A stretch of DNA of 22,980 bases. It comes from a bacterium (GTDB lineage: Bacteria > JAHJDO01). The DNA is taken from contig JAUWOV010000021.1 in the NCBI GenBank assembly GCA_030611945.1, positions 1-22,980 on the forward strand. The letters run 5' to 3'. The position numbers and the translations under genes were made by a program. Shown in pieces: positions 1 to 6,639 of the stretch. The first letter of the stretch is position 1, and the number at the start of each line of letters is the position of its first letter. The notes under the pieces were generated by a model. It was not told where the DNA came from and did not search any database. It was given only the letters and a program-made list of their open reading frames with translations.

Positions 1-60
1 ACATGATGCTTCTTTCTTTATCTCCTTAAATATTCCCGTAGATACTATTAATATTTTCCT

Positions 61-92
61 GACCCCATCCCGAAAGCTTTCGGGATGGGGTC
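61..92. repeat. Perfect 32-bp intergenic palindrome
   Basis: The left arm GACCCCATCCCGAAAG is followed at once by its exact reverse complement CTTTCGGGATGGGGTC, giving 16-bp arms with no loop. It is GC-rich in an AT-rich spacer and lies about 65 bp upstream of the likely proC -35 box. No T-run follows on either side, so it does not look like an intrinsic terminator. A REP-like or miniature palindromic repeat is the best reading, but only one copy is seen here, so its repeat status is inferred. Confidence 0.75.
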
Positions 93-158
93 CCTTGTAT
101 CCTCCACCTAGGGGGTAAGGATGTATCTTACCATTTCCAAAGGCGATATATTTCCTTA

Positions 159-186
159 TTGAAATTTTTCAACCTGTCTATATAAT
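159..186 (+). promoter_or_regulatory. Sigma70-type promoter for proC and the downstream operon
   Basis: TTGAAA (159-164) and TATAAT (181-186) are separated by 16 bp, with a perfect -10 box. The start of transcription would fall near 193, leaving a leader of about 25 nt that contains the AAGG ribosome-binding site at 207-210 before the proC ATG at 218. No other good promoter is evident before the tRNA/rpmE region, so it may serve the whole run to 8995. The call is by eye only. Confidence 0.65.
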
Positions 187-217
187 ATGTGGGCTTTTAT
201 TAGATTAAGGAAACTCT

Positions 218-1018
218 ATGAAAAAACTTTTTATTATCGGTGTTGGGAATATGGGAATGGCCATATTAGAAGGAATTATTCCGCAAGTCCTTAAGGAAGA
301 GGATATTTCTGTTTATGATGTGGATAAAAGTAGGCTGCAATCCTTTTTAAACTCAAAAACAGAAGTCGTTGATACGATTGAAAAAGGTGCGAAAAATGCT
401 AAAAGCATTCTTCTAGCAGTAAAGCCTCAGGATATGGAAGATGTTCTTAAGGAAATGAGAGGAACAGTTGTTGAGAGAAACCTTGTTGTTTCCATTGCTG
501 CAGGTATTACAACAAACTATATTAAGAGAGTATTAGGGCAAAATACTAAAGTTGCTAGGGTCATGCCAAATCTTTGTATTAGTGTGAAAAAAGGAGCTTC
601 AGCGTGTTGTTTTAGTAGTGACTGTACCAACAGAGATAAACAGTTTGTTGAGTCTCTGTTTAAAGCGCTTGGTACAACTTTGAGCGTTGATGAGAGTAAG
701 ATGGATATTATTACAGCTATAAGCGGAAGCGGTCCGGGTTATTTATTTAGAATTATGGAGATCTTTATTGATATAGGGAAGGAATATGGTCTTAAAGAAG
801 AGGATTCTAGAAAACTGGTTTATCAAACAGTTTCAGGAGCTGTCTCTTTAGCAATAACCAGCAATAGCTCTGCCAGAGAATTGAGAGAGAAAGTAACATC
901 CAGAGCAGGCACAACAGAAGCAGCCCTAAAGGTTATGGATGAATACAGAATTGAAGAAATGTTTCATGAAGCTGTAAAGGCAGCAGTCAATAGGGCAAAG
1001 GAATTGTCAAGGGAGTAG
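218..1018 (+). CDS. proC: Pyrroline-5-carboxylate reductase
   Basis: This enzyme carries out the last step of proline synthesis, NAD(P)H-dependent reduction of 1-pyrroline-5-carboxylate in the cytoplasm. The 266-residue product has the usual family length. It opens with a Rossmann motif (GVGNMG, residues 8-13) followed by MAILEG. The middle carries the conserved SGSGPGYLF stretch, where most homologues have SGSGPAY. The C-terminal substrate-binding region reads VTSRAGTTEAALKVM, a slight variant of the usual TSPGGTT signature. The ATG at 218 is preceded by AAGG at 207-210. yggT starts 2 bp after the stop, and the proC-yggT pairing is common in bacteria next to cell-division or ileS-lspA clusters. 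Product call is firm. Confidence 0.95.
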   Translation: MKKLFIIGVGNMGMAILEGIIPQVLKEEDISVYDVDKSRLQSFLNSKTEVVDTIEKGAKNAKSILLAVKPQDMEDVLKEMRGTVVERNLVVSIAAGITTNYIKRVLGQNTKVARVMPNLCISVKKGASACCFSSDCTNRDKQFVESLFKALGTTLSVDESKMDIITAISGSGPGYLFRIMEIFIDIGKEYGLKEEDSRKLVYQTVSGAVSLAITSNSSARELREKVTSRAGTTEAALKVMDEYRIEEMFHEAVKAAVNRAKELSRE

Positions 1019-1020
1019 GA

Positions 1021-1317
1021 ATGTTTGTTTTGGGTAATTTTATAATAGCAATAGCGCAGATTATTAGCGCAATATTAACGATACTTACCTGGATTATAGT
1101 TATAAGAGCGCTTATATCATGGGTAAATCCTGATCCGTATAATCAAATAGTACAGTTTCTATACAGAGCAACCGAGCCTATTCTGATACCCATACGGAGG
1201 ATACTGCCGGCAATGGGTGGTTTTGATCTTTCGCCGATAGTGGCTTTAGTGGGCATTATGTTTATCAGATCTTTTTTGGTGCAGACACTTATTGAATTTG
1301 GCATGAGATTGAAATAA
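1021..1317 (+). CDS. yggT: YggT family membrane protein
   Basis: The product is a small integral membrane protein of 98 residues with two hydrophobic segments (about residues 5-30 and 70-92). Between them lies the family-typical region ALISWVNPDP followed by ATEPILIPIRRILP. YggT proteins sit beside proC or cell-division genes in many bacteria and have been linked to osmotic stress tolerance and envelope or plastid-division functions, but the molecular role is not settled. The gene begins 2 bp after the proC stop and ends 12 bp before the ileS start, so it is probably translated from the same mRNA. No distinct ribosome-binding site is seen other than purines at the proC end (AGGGAGTAGGA), which would serve. 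Confidence 0.9.
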   Translation: MFVLGNFIIAIAQIISAILTILTWIIVIRALISWVNPDPYNQIVQFLYRATEPILIPIRRILPAMGGFDLSPIVALVGIMFIRSFLVQTLIEFGMRLK

Positions 1318-1329
1318 AAGGAGTATACG

Positions 1330-4095
1330 TTGGAATATAAAGACACATTAAATCTCCCAAAAACAAGTTTCAAGATGAAGGCAAATCTCTCACAGAAAGA
1401 GCCGGAGATTTTGAAGAATCTTGAAGAGCAGAATATTTATCAGAAGATACGGGATAAATATAAAGGAAAGCCTTCTTATATTCTGCACGACGGACCTCCT
1501 TATGCGAATGGGGACATTCATGTAGGACAGGCGTTCAATAAGATTATGAAGGATATGGTAATAAAGTATAAAACAATGAAGGGGTTTGATGCTCCTTATG
1601 TTCCTGGATGGGATTGTCATGGTCTGCCGATAGAGTATCAGCTTTTCAAGGAACTGGGAGTCAGCAGACATCAAATTGATCAGGTGAAATTTCGCAAGAA
1701 AGCTAGAAACTATGCGAATAAGTATATAGAGAGACAAAAAAAGGAATTTAAGAGATTAGGTATATTCGGAGAATGGAACAAGCCATATCTTACAATGGAT
1801 TTCAACTATGAAGCGGAAATTATAAGAGATTTTGGGAGATTGGCAAAGGATGGTTACATATATAAGGGGAAAAAGCCCGTTTACTGGTGTATAAAGTGTG
1901 AAACAGCGCTGGCTGAAGCAGAGGTTGAATATGCAGACAAGACTTCTCCATCCATATGGATAAAGTTTCCTGTTAAAAACAAGTCTGCAGCATATATTCT
2001 TATCTGGACAACTACACCGTGGACGATTCCTGCAAATGTTGCTGTTGCTGTTCATCCTGAATTTAAGTATGCATTTGTCAAGACAAGTGTTAATGGTACA
2101 GAACAGGTTTTAGTCATGGCGGAAAGCAGGGTTTCTGCTGTTGCAGATACATGTCTTAGCGGGAAATATGAGATATTAAAAACAGTAAAAGGTAAAGATT
2201 TAGAAAATATGGAGTATAGACATCCTTTCTTAGATAGAATTGGGAAGGTAGTGATTGCTGATTATGTTGAAATGGATGAGGGAACAGGCTGCGTTCATAC
2301 TGCGCCAGGACATGGAACGGATGATTATCTAACAGGAATAAAGTTCAATCTGCCAATACTTTCTCCAGTAAACAATAAAGGAGAATTTACTGAGGAAGCA
2401 GGTTCAGACCTTAAAGGACAAAATGTATTTGAGTCGAATGCAAAAATAATAGATAAGCTGTCGTCTAAGAATTTGTTGCTGCATGAAGATAAGGCGCAGC
2501 ATTCCTATCCTCATTGTTGGAGATGCAGGGAGCCTGTTATTTTCAGGGCAACGCCTCAGTGGTTTATGAGTGTGGATAAGCATAAGCTGCGCGAGCGAGC
2601 GCTTGCTGCTGTAAAGAAGGTAGAATGGATCCCGTCCCGTACTATGAATAGAATGGACGCTATGCTTATGAACAGACCTGACTGGTGTTTGTCCAGACAA
2701 AGATACTGGGGAGTAGCAATACCGGTTTTGTATTGTACGAGCTGTGAGGAACCGATACTGGATCAAAGGGTTATTGGGAATGTAGCTGAACTTGTTTCTG
2801 TAAATGGATCTGATGCGTGGTTTGAGGTTGATATAGAAAAAATTATCCCAGAAAATTTTACGTGTCCAAAGTGCGGCAAAACAAGTTTTGAGAAAGAAAA
2901 AGATATTATTGATGTGTGGTTTGATTCAGGTGTGAGTCATGAAGCTGTACTGAAAAAGAGAGAGAATCTCTCATGGCCTGCAGATCTGTATTTAGAGGGA
3001 AGCGATCAGCATAGAGGATGGTTTCAAACCTCTCTGCTCGCATCAATGGGGTTAAATAATAAATCATGTTACAGGAGTGTATTAACTCATGGCTTTGTAA
3101 TGGATGGTGAAGGCAAAAAGATGTCCAAGTCTGTTGGCAATGTGATTGATCCGCAGGATATAACAGCCAAATATGGTGCTGATATATTAAGGCTCTGGGT
3201 GTGTTCTTCTGATTACAGGGATGATATCAGGATTTCCGATGATATTCTAAGGCATATAGTTGATGCGTACAGAAGGATAAGAAATACTGTCCGTTTTATT
3301 CTCGGGAATATATCCGACTTTAATCCGGTTAAAGATAGAATTGCTCATAATGAATTAACGGAAATAGATAAATGGATGTCCTCCAAACTGCAGGAGCTTA
3401 TAAAGAATGTCGGAGATGCGTATGAAAAGTTTGCATTCAACAAAGTATATATCTTGTTGGGCAATTTTTGCGCAAATGAGTTAAGCTCTTTCTATCTGGA
3501 TGTGTTAAAGGATAGATTATACACAGCTAAAAAAGACTCTTCCCAGAGGAGGAGTTCGCAAACAGTGCTTTATGAGATTATTGAGAATATAACAAGATTA
3601 ATGTGTCCCGTTTTAGCCTTTACATCTGAAGAGATATGGAAACATATTCCAGAAAAAAAGGATAGTGTGTTTCTGGCAGAATTTCCAATCCCGGGTAAAA
3701 TAAGTAAACTCCTGCATCAGAAGTGGCAGAAAATGTTGAATATTCGCGAGAAGGCTCTTAAGATAATTGAAGAAGCGCGGGAGAAGAAACTTATCGGTAA
3801 CTCTCTTGAAGCGGAAGTGACAATACATTGCGCAAAAGAGACAGCAGAGTTTTTGGAGGGGTTTGAGGAAACTTTGACCTTGATTTTTATTGTGTCAAAA
3901 GTTAATATTACGCAATTTTTAAAGACGGATTCTAAGGAAGAATTAAAGATAGTTGTAAAACGCGCTTCCGGGGAGAAATGTGTTAGATGCTGGAACTGGA
4001 GCGAATCAGTCGGTAAAAACAAGCAGCATCCACAATTGTGCAGTAGGTGTGCAGAGGTAATGAAAGGAGATATACAATGCAACAGCGTATGTTAG
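1330..4095 (+). CDS. ileS: Isoleucyl-tRNA synthetase
   Basis: This class I synthetase charges tRNA-Ile and edits mischarged valine. The 921-residue product has the full bacterial architecture: catalytic Rossmann fold, CP1 editing domain with TTTPWTIPAN and GTGCVHTAPGHGTDDY, the DWCLSRQRYWG and SDQHRGWFQTSL motifs, KMSKS at residues 597-601, an anticodon-binding helical domain, and a C-terminal zinc site (C884, C887, C904, C907). The start is TTG at 1330, placed 7 nt after GGAG in AAAAGGAG (1316-1323). The signature HIGH motif reads H64-V-G-Q67, so the last histidine is replaced by glutamine. Everything else is canonical, so the enzyme is probably functional. The next gene starts inside the last 19 bp of this one. 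Confidence 0.96.
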   Translation: MEYKDTLNLPKTSFKMKANLSQKEPEILKNLEEQNIYQKIRDKYKGKPSYILHDGPPYANGDIHVGQAFNKIMKDMVIKYKTMKGFDAPYVPGWDCHGLPIEYQLFKELGVSRHQIDQVKFRKKARNYANKYIERQKKEFKRLGIFGEWNKPYLTMDFNYEAEIIRDFGRLAKDGYIYKGKKPVYWCIKCETALAEAEVEYADKTSPSIWIKFPVKNKSAAYILIWTTTPWTIPANVAVAVHPEFKYAFVKTSVNGTEQVLVMAESRVSAVADTCLSGKYEILKTVKGKDLENMEYRHPFLDRIGKVVIADYVEMDEGTGCVHTAPGHGTDDYLTGIKFNLPILSPVNNKGEFTEEAGSDLKGQNVFESNAKIIDKLSSKNLLLHEDKAQHSYPHCWRCREPVIFRATPQWFMSVDKHKLRERALAAVKKVEWIPSRTMNRMDAMLMNRPDWCLSRQRYWGVAIPVLYCTSCEEPILDQRVIGNVAELVSVNGSDAWFEVDIEKIIPENFTCPKCGKTSFEKEKDIIDVWFDSGVSHEAVLKKRENLSWPADLYLEGSDQHRGWFQTSLLASMGLNNKSCYRSVLTHGFVMDGEGKKMSKSVGNVIDPQDITAKYGADILRLWVCSSDYRDDIRISDDILRHIVDAYRRIRNTVRFILGNISDFNPVKDRIAHNELTEIDKWMSSKLQELIKNVGDAYEKFAFNKVYILLGNFCANELSSFYLDVLKDRLYTAKKDSSQRRSSQTVLYEIIENITRLMCPVLAFTSEEIWKHIPEKKDSVFLAEFPIPGKISKLLHQKWQKMLNIREKALKIIEEAREKKLIGNSLEAEVTIHCAKETAEFLEGFEETLTLIFIVSKVNITQFLKTDSKEELKIVVKRASGEKCVRCWNWSESVGKNKQHPQLCSRCAEVMKGDIQCNSVC

Positions 4096-4463
4096 AGAGG
4101 TTTAAGAAGAAACTAATAAAAGAAAGAGAAAAGTTACTTGCAGATGTTAATCACATACGTAACGAGGAACTGGGCAAGTCTCAGAGGGATGCTACTGGTG
4201 AGCTTTCAGGATATGCTGATCATATGGCAGACGGAGGGACTGATACTATAGAGAGACAGGTCTCCCTTGGTTTAATGTCTAATGAAGAAGTTATGCTCCT
4301 TAAGATTGATGGAGCTCTTAAGAGAATAGAGGATAAGACCTACGGTGTATGTGAGTTGTGCAAAGAGAAAATTTCGCAGGAACGCCTTAACGCTGTATTG
4401 TATGCAACGTACTGCATAAAGTGCAGGTCTCAGGAAGAAAGCAAAAATAATAAGAAGGTTTAA
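4077..4463 (+). CDS. DksA/TraR-type C4 zinc-finger protein
   Basis: The product is a 128-residue protein of the DksA/TraR/YocK group, which in other bacteria bind in the RNA polymerase secondary channel and modulate transcription with ppGpp. It has a charged, coiled-coil-like N-terminal half, a family-typical middle part (DHMADGGTDTIERQ), then TYGVCELC and ATYCIKC, giving a four-cysteine zinc site at C92, C95, C113 and C116. I chose the ATG at 4077 over an in-frame start at 4047 because AAAGGAGA (4063-4070) lies 7 nt upstream. This makes a 19-bp overlap with ileS. The typical DxxDxA loop of true DksA is not evident, so it should not be called DksA proper. A small TraR-like regulator between ileS and lspA is a known arrangement in several phyla. 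Confidence 0.88.
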   Translation: MQQRMLERFKKKLIKEREKLLADVNHIRNEELGKSQRDATGELSGYADHMADGGTDTIERQVSLGLMSNEEVMLLKIDGALKRIEDKTYGVCELCKEKISQERLNAVLYATYCIKCRSQEESKNNKKV

Positions 4464-4954
4464 TGATAATCTTCTTTTCTGCTTTATCTATATTCTTTAT
4501 AGATCAGATTATAAAGTTCTATATACTAAAAAATCTTTGCTTAGGGCAAGAAATAACTATTATTAAAAATATATTCAGTATTTCCTTTGTTACAAATAAA
4601 GGAATTGCGTTTGGCTTACTTTCAAATTCCAACTTTCCTTTTATCTTAATATCCATAGCAGTGCTTGCATGTATGACATTAGTGTTTATTTCATTCAATA
4701 AAGACGCTGTATCAAAAAAGGCGAGAGGCTGGATAAAAATTGCGTATGGATTAATTCTTGGCGGCGCGCTTAGTAATATGCTGGATAGAATAAGAATAGG
4801 GGAGGTTATTGATTTTTTGGACTTTCATATTTGGCCTGTATTTAATATTGGAGATTCTGCAATATGTATAGGGGCTGGGATATTTGTGTTGAATATATTA
4901 AAAAACAAGGCACAAAGTGACAAAGGCACACAGGCACAAAGAAAAAACAACTAG
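4463..4954 (+). CDS. lspA: Lipoprotein signal peptidase (signal peptidase II)
   Basis: This inner-membrane aspartyl protease removes the signal peptide from diacylated prolipoproteins. The 163-residue product has four hydrophobic segments, the DQIIK motif near residue 14, NKGIAFG, GGALSNMLDRIRIGEVIDFLDF and WPVFNIGDSAI. The likely catalytic aspartates are D117 and D131. Where most homologues have FNxAD, this protein has FNIGD. The start overlaps the previous stop as TAATG. The last 17 or so residues (KNKAQSDKGTQAQRKNN) are polar and are encoded by a repeat also found at 19831-19865, so the tail looks like a recent addition. lgt follows after 5 bp, giving a lipoprotein-maturation pair. Confidence 0.95.
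   Translation: MIIFFSALSIFFIDQIIKFYILKNLCLGQEITIIKNIFSISFVTNKGIAFGLLSNSNFPFILISIAVLACMTLVFISFNKDAVSKKARGWIKIAYGLILGGALSNMLDRIRIGEVIDFLDFHIWPVFNIGDSAICIGAGIFVLNILKNKAQSDKGTQAQRKNN
4907..4941 (+). repeat. Octamer-type dispersed repeat at the 3' end of lspA
   Basis: The 35-bp stretch consists of degenerate 8-bp units (GGCACAAA, GTGACAAA, GGCACACA, GGCACAAA). It matches 19831-19865 at 33 of 35 positions. In this copy it is translated as the LspA C-terminal tail, and lspA stops 11 bp after it. The units differ from the surrounding lspA codons and do not encode conserved LspA residues. Confidence 0.8.
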
Positions 4955-4959
4955 AAATT

Positions 4960-5544
4960 ATGCATCCAATACTATTTAAAATCGGTCAAGTAACTATTTA
5001 TTCATATGGCGTTATGGTTGCTATTGCTTTTCTTGTCTCAATCTACCTTGCAAGTCTTTCAGCGGCAAAAAGAGGTATTAATCAAGAAAAGATTATGGAT
5101 CTCGGACTGACCCTTTTAATCTCAGGTATAATTGGAGCAAGATTATTATATGTTCTTACAGAAATAGAATATTACAGAGCAAATCCTCTTGAGATGGTAA
5201 TGATATGGAAGGGGGGACTGGTTTTTTACGGCGGATTTATTGCGGCATTTGTTTGTGGTTGGGTGTTTCTGAAAAGGAACAAAATACCTGTTCTGAAAAC
5301 CTGCGACCATATAGTCCCGTATCTTGCATTAGGTCAGGCAATAGGGAGAATCGGCTGTTTTCTTAATGGATGCTGTTTTGGAAAGCCGACAAATCTTCCA
5401 TGGGGAATGATATTTCCAGGAGGAAGCATAGCAGGAGATATCTATCCTGCTGTGCATATTCATCCAACGCAGTTGTATTCTGTTTATACAAATTTTTTGA
5501 TATTCGCAATACTATTATTATTTGGAAAATTGGAAGAAGTTTGA
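4960..5544 (+). CDS. lgt: Prolipoprotein diacylglyceryl transferase, N-terminal three quarters (frameshifted gene)
   Basis: Lgt transfers diacylglycerol from phosphatidylglycerol to the lipobox cysteine of prolipoproteins in the inner membrane, the step before LspA. This frame gives 194 residues with family landmarks: HPILFKIGQVTIYSYGVM at the start, GGLVFYGGFIAAF, GQAIGRIGCFLNGCCFGKPT, LPWGMIF and HPTQLYS. It then runs into a stop after ILLLFGKLEEV, whereas Lgt should continue for about 65 residues. That missing C-terminus is present in the +1 frame at 5522-5734. Together they give about 257 residues, a normal Lgt length. A single extra base between about 5500 and 5540 explains this; dropping one A from the AAAA at 5526-5529 restores LFGNWKKFDGQ. 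The gene starts 5 bp after lspA, without a clear ribosome-binding site. Sequencing error, recent mutation or recoding cannot be told apart here. Confidence 0.9.
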   Translation: MHPILFKIGQVTIYSYGVMVAIAFLVSIYLASLSAAKRGINQEKIMDLGLTLLISGIIGARLLYVLTEIEYYRANPLEMVMIWKGGLVFYGGFIAAFVCGWVFLKRNKIPVLKTCDHIVPYLALGQAIGRIGCFLNGCCFGKPTNLPWGMIFPGGSIAGDIYPAVHIHPTQLYSVYTNFLIFAILLLFGKLEEV

Positions 5545-5734
5545 CGGACAAATTTTATATCTGTATTTGATTCTATATTCTGTATCAAGATTTCTTATAG
5601 AATTCCTGCGGGCAGACAATCCGCAGATTCTGTTTGGATTAACAATCTCTCAGGTAATTTGCGTTGTGTTATTTGCAACAGGAGTAGTTGTGTATGTTAA
5701 AGAGTTTATCAGGTGTTGTATAAAAAAACAATGA
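5522..5734 (+). pseudogene. lgt: lgt C-terminal portion in the +1 frame
   Basis: This frame encodes NWKKFDGQ, then two hydrophobic stretches and the typical Lgt C-terminal signature RFLIEFLRADNPQILFGLTISQ, followed by a last transmembrane segment and a basic tail (KEFIRCCIKKQ). It has no credible start of its own; the first candidate is a TTG with no ribosome-binding site. It is therefore the continuation of the gene that begins at 4960. The next gene starts at the ATGA overlapping this frame's stop (5731-5734). That is the coupling expected if ribosomes normally reach the end of lgt in this frame, so the break is probably recent or an error rather than old decay. Confidence 0.85.
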
Positions 5735-6639
5735 AATCAACATTACGTCACTTGGTGGTAATTTTATTATTATGCCTTTCAACTGCTGCATTCGGCGAAG
5801 TGATTGATTATATTATGGCAACAGTCAATGGGGAGGTAATTACTTATAGTCAATTTAAGCAGCGGATTTTTGAAGTTGAAGAAGCGTACAGAAAAGTCTA
5901 TTCAGGGGAGGAATTAGAAAAGCGGTTAAAAGAGAGGGAAAAATCGGTTTTGGGTGATTTGATTGAGGAGCGGCTGTTATTGGGAGAAGCAAAGAGAGAG
6001 AATATTAAGGTTGACAAAATAGAGATAGAAAGAATGGTAAATACTGCAAAAAGCAAGTTTAAAAGTTTAGATGATTTTTACAGCGCGTTAAGGAATGAGG
6101 GATTAACTCCGGAAACTTTGGAAAAGGAATATAAGCAGAGGTTAATGATAAAAAAGATAATTCAATTTAAGGTTAATTCAAAAGCAAGAATAGAAGAGTA
6201 TGAAATTAGTCAGTATTATCAGGCGCATAAAAAGGATTTTTGGGAGCCCGAACAAGTGAGGATAAGACAAATACTTACCAAAATTGGAGAGGATGAGAAA
6301 ATAGCGGAACAAACAGCGAAGGGCATTCTGGAAAGAATTAAAGGCGGAGAAGACATGGAATGGGAAAATCTTGGTTTTATTAATACAAGTGAATTACTGC
6401 CGGAATTAAGCGCGGAAATATCAAAATTAAAAGTTAATGAGGTTACGGATTTAATTAAGACACAAGCAGGGTATCATATTATAAGATTAGAAGGAAGAAA
6501 GCTGTCAAAGGTGAGAAAATTATCAGAGGTTAGAGATGAGATATATAGAATTCTATTTAGCAGGAAAGCAGATAAGATATACGTTGATTTAATAGATAAG
6601 CTTAAAAAGAAAGCAGATATTGATATTAGGAAAAGGTAA
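5731..6639 (+). CDS. SurA/PpiC-like periplasmic chaperone with signal peptide and shortened parvulin domain
   Basis: The 302-residue product is exported. It has a short basic N-terminus, a hydrophobic core (LVVILLLCLSTAAFG) and a likely signal peptidase I site near residue 22. Residues 25-150 match the SurA N-terminal fold (VNGEVITYSQF, charged helices, GDLIEERLL). A parvulin-like domain follows (EPEQVRIRQILTKI to TQAGYHIIRLEGRK). It lacks about 15 residues that normally read FxxLAxxYSxDP before GGDLG; here GGEDMEWENLGFI joins the two sides directly. It is therefore probably a chaperone without isomerase activity. I chose the ATG at 5731 because it overlaps the lgt frame stop as ATGA; a GTG at 5713 is the alternative. 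Likely role: outer membrane protein folding. Confidence 0.8.
   Translation: MKSTLRHLVVILLLCLSTAAFGEVIDYIMATVNGEVITYSQFKQRIFEVEEAYRKVYSGEELEKRLKEREKSVLGDLIEERLLLGEAKRENIKVDKIEIERMVNTAKSKFKSLDDFYSALRNEGLTPETLEKEYKQRLMIKKIIQFKVNSKARIEEYEISQYYQAHKKDFWEPEQVRIRQILTKIGEDEKIAEQTAKGILERIKGGEDMEWENLGFINTSELLPELSAEISKLKVNEVTDLIKTQAGYHIIRLEGRKLSKVRKLSEVRDEIYRILFSRKADKIYVDLIDKLKKKADIDIRKR

Noticed and set aside
1-30. Possible divergent gene on the - strand starting near position 4
   Set aside because: A CTCCTT complement gives an AAGGAG-like site, but the distance to the ATG is about 17 nt and no coding sequence is inside the window.
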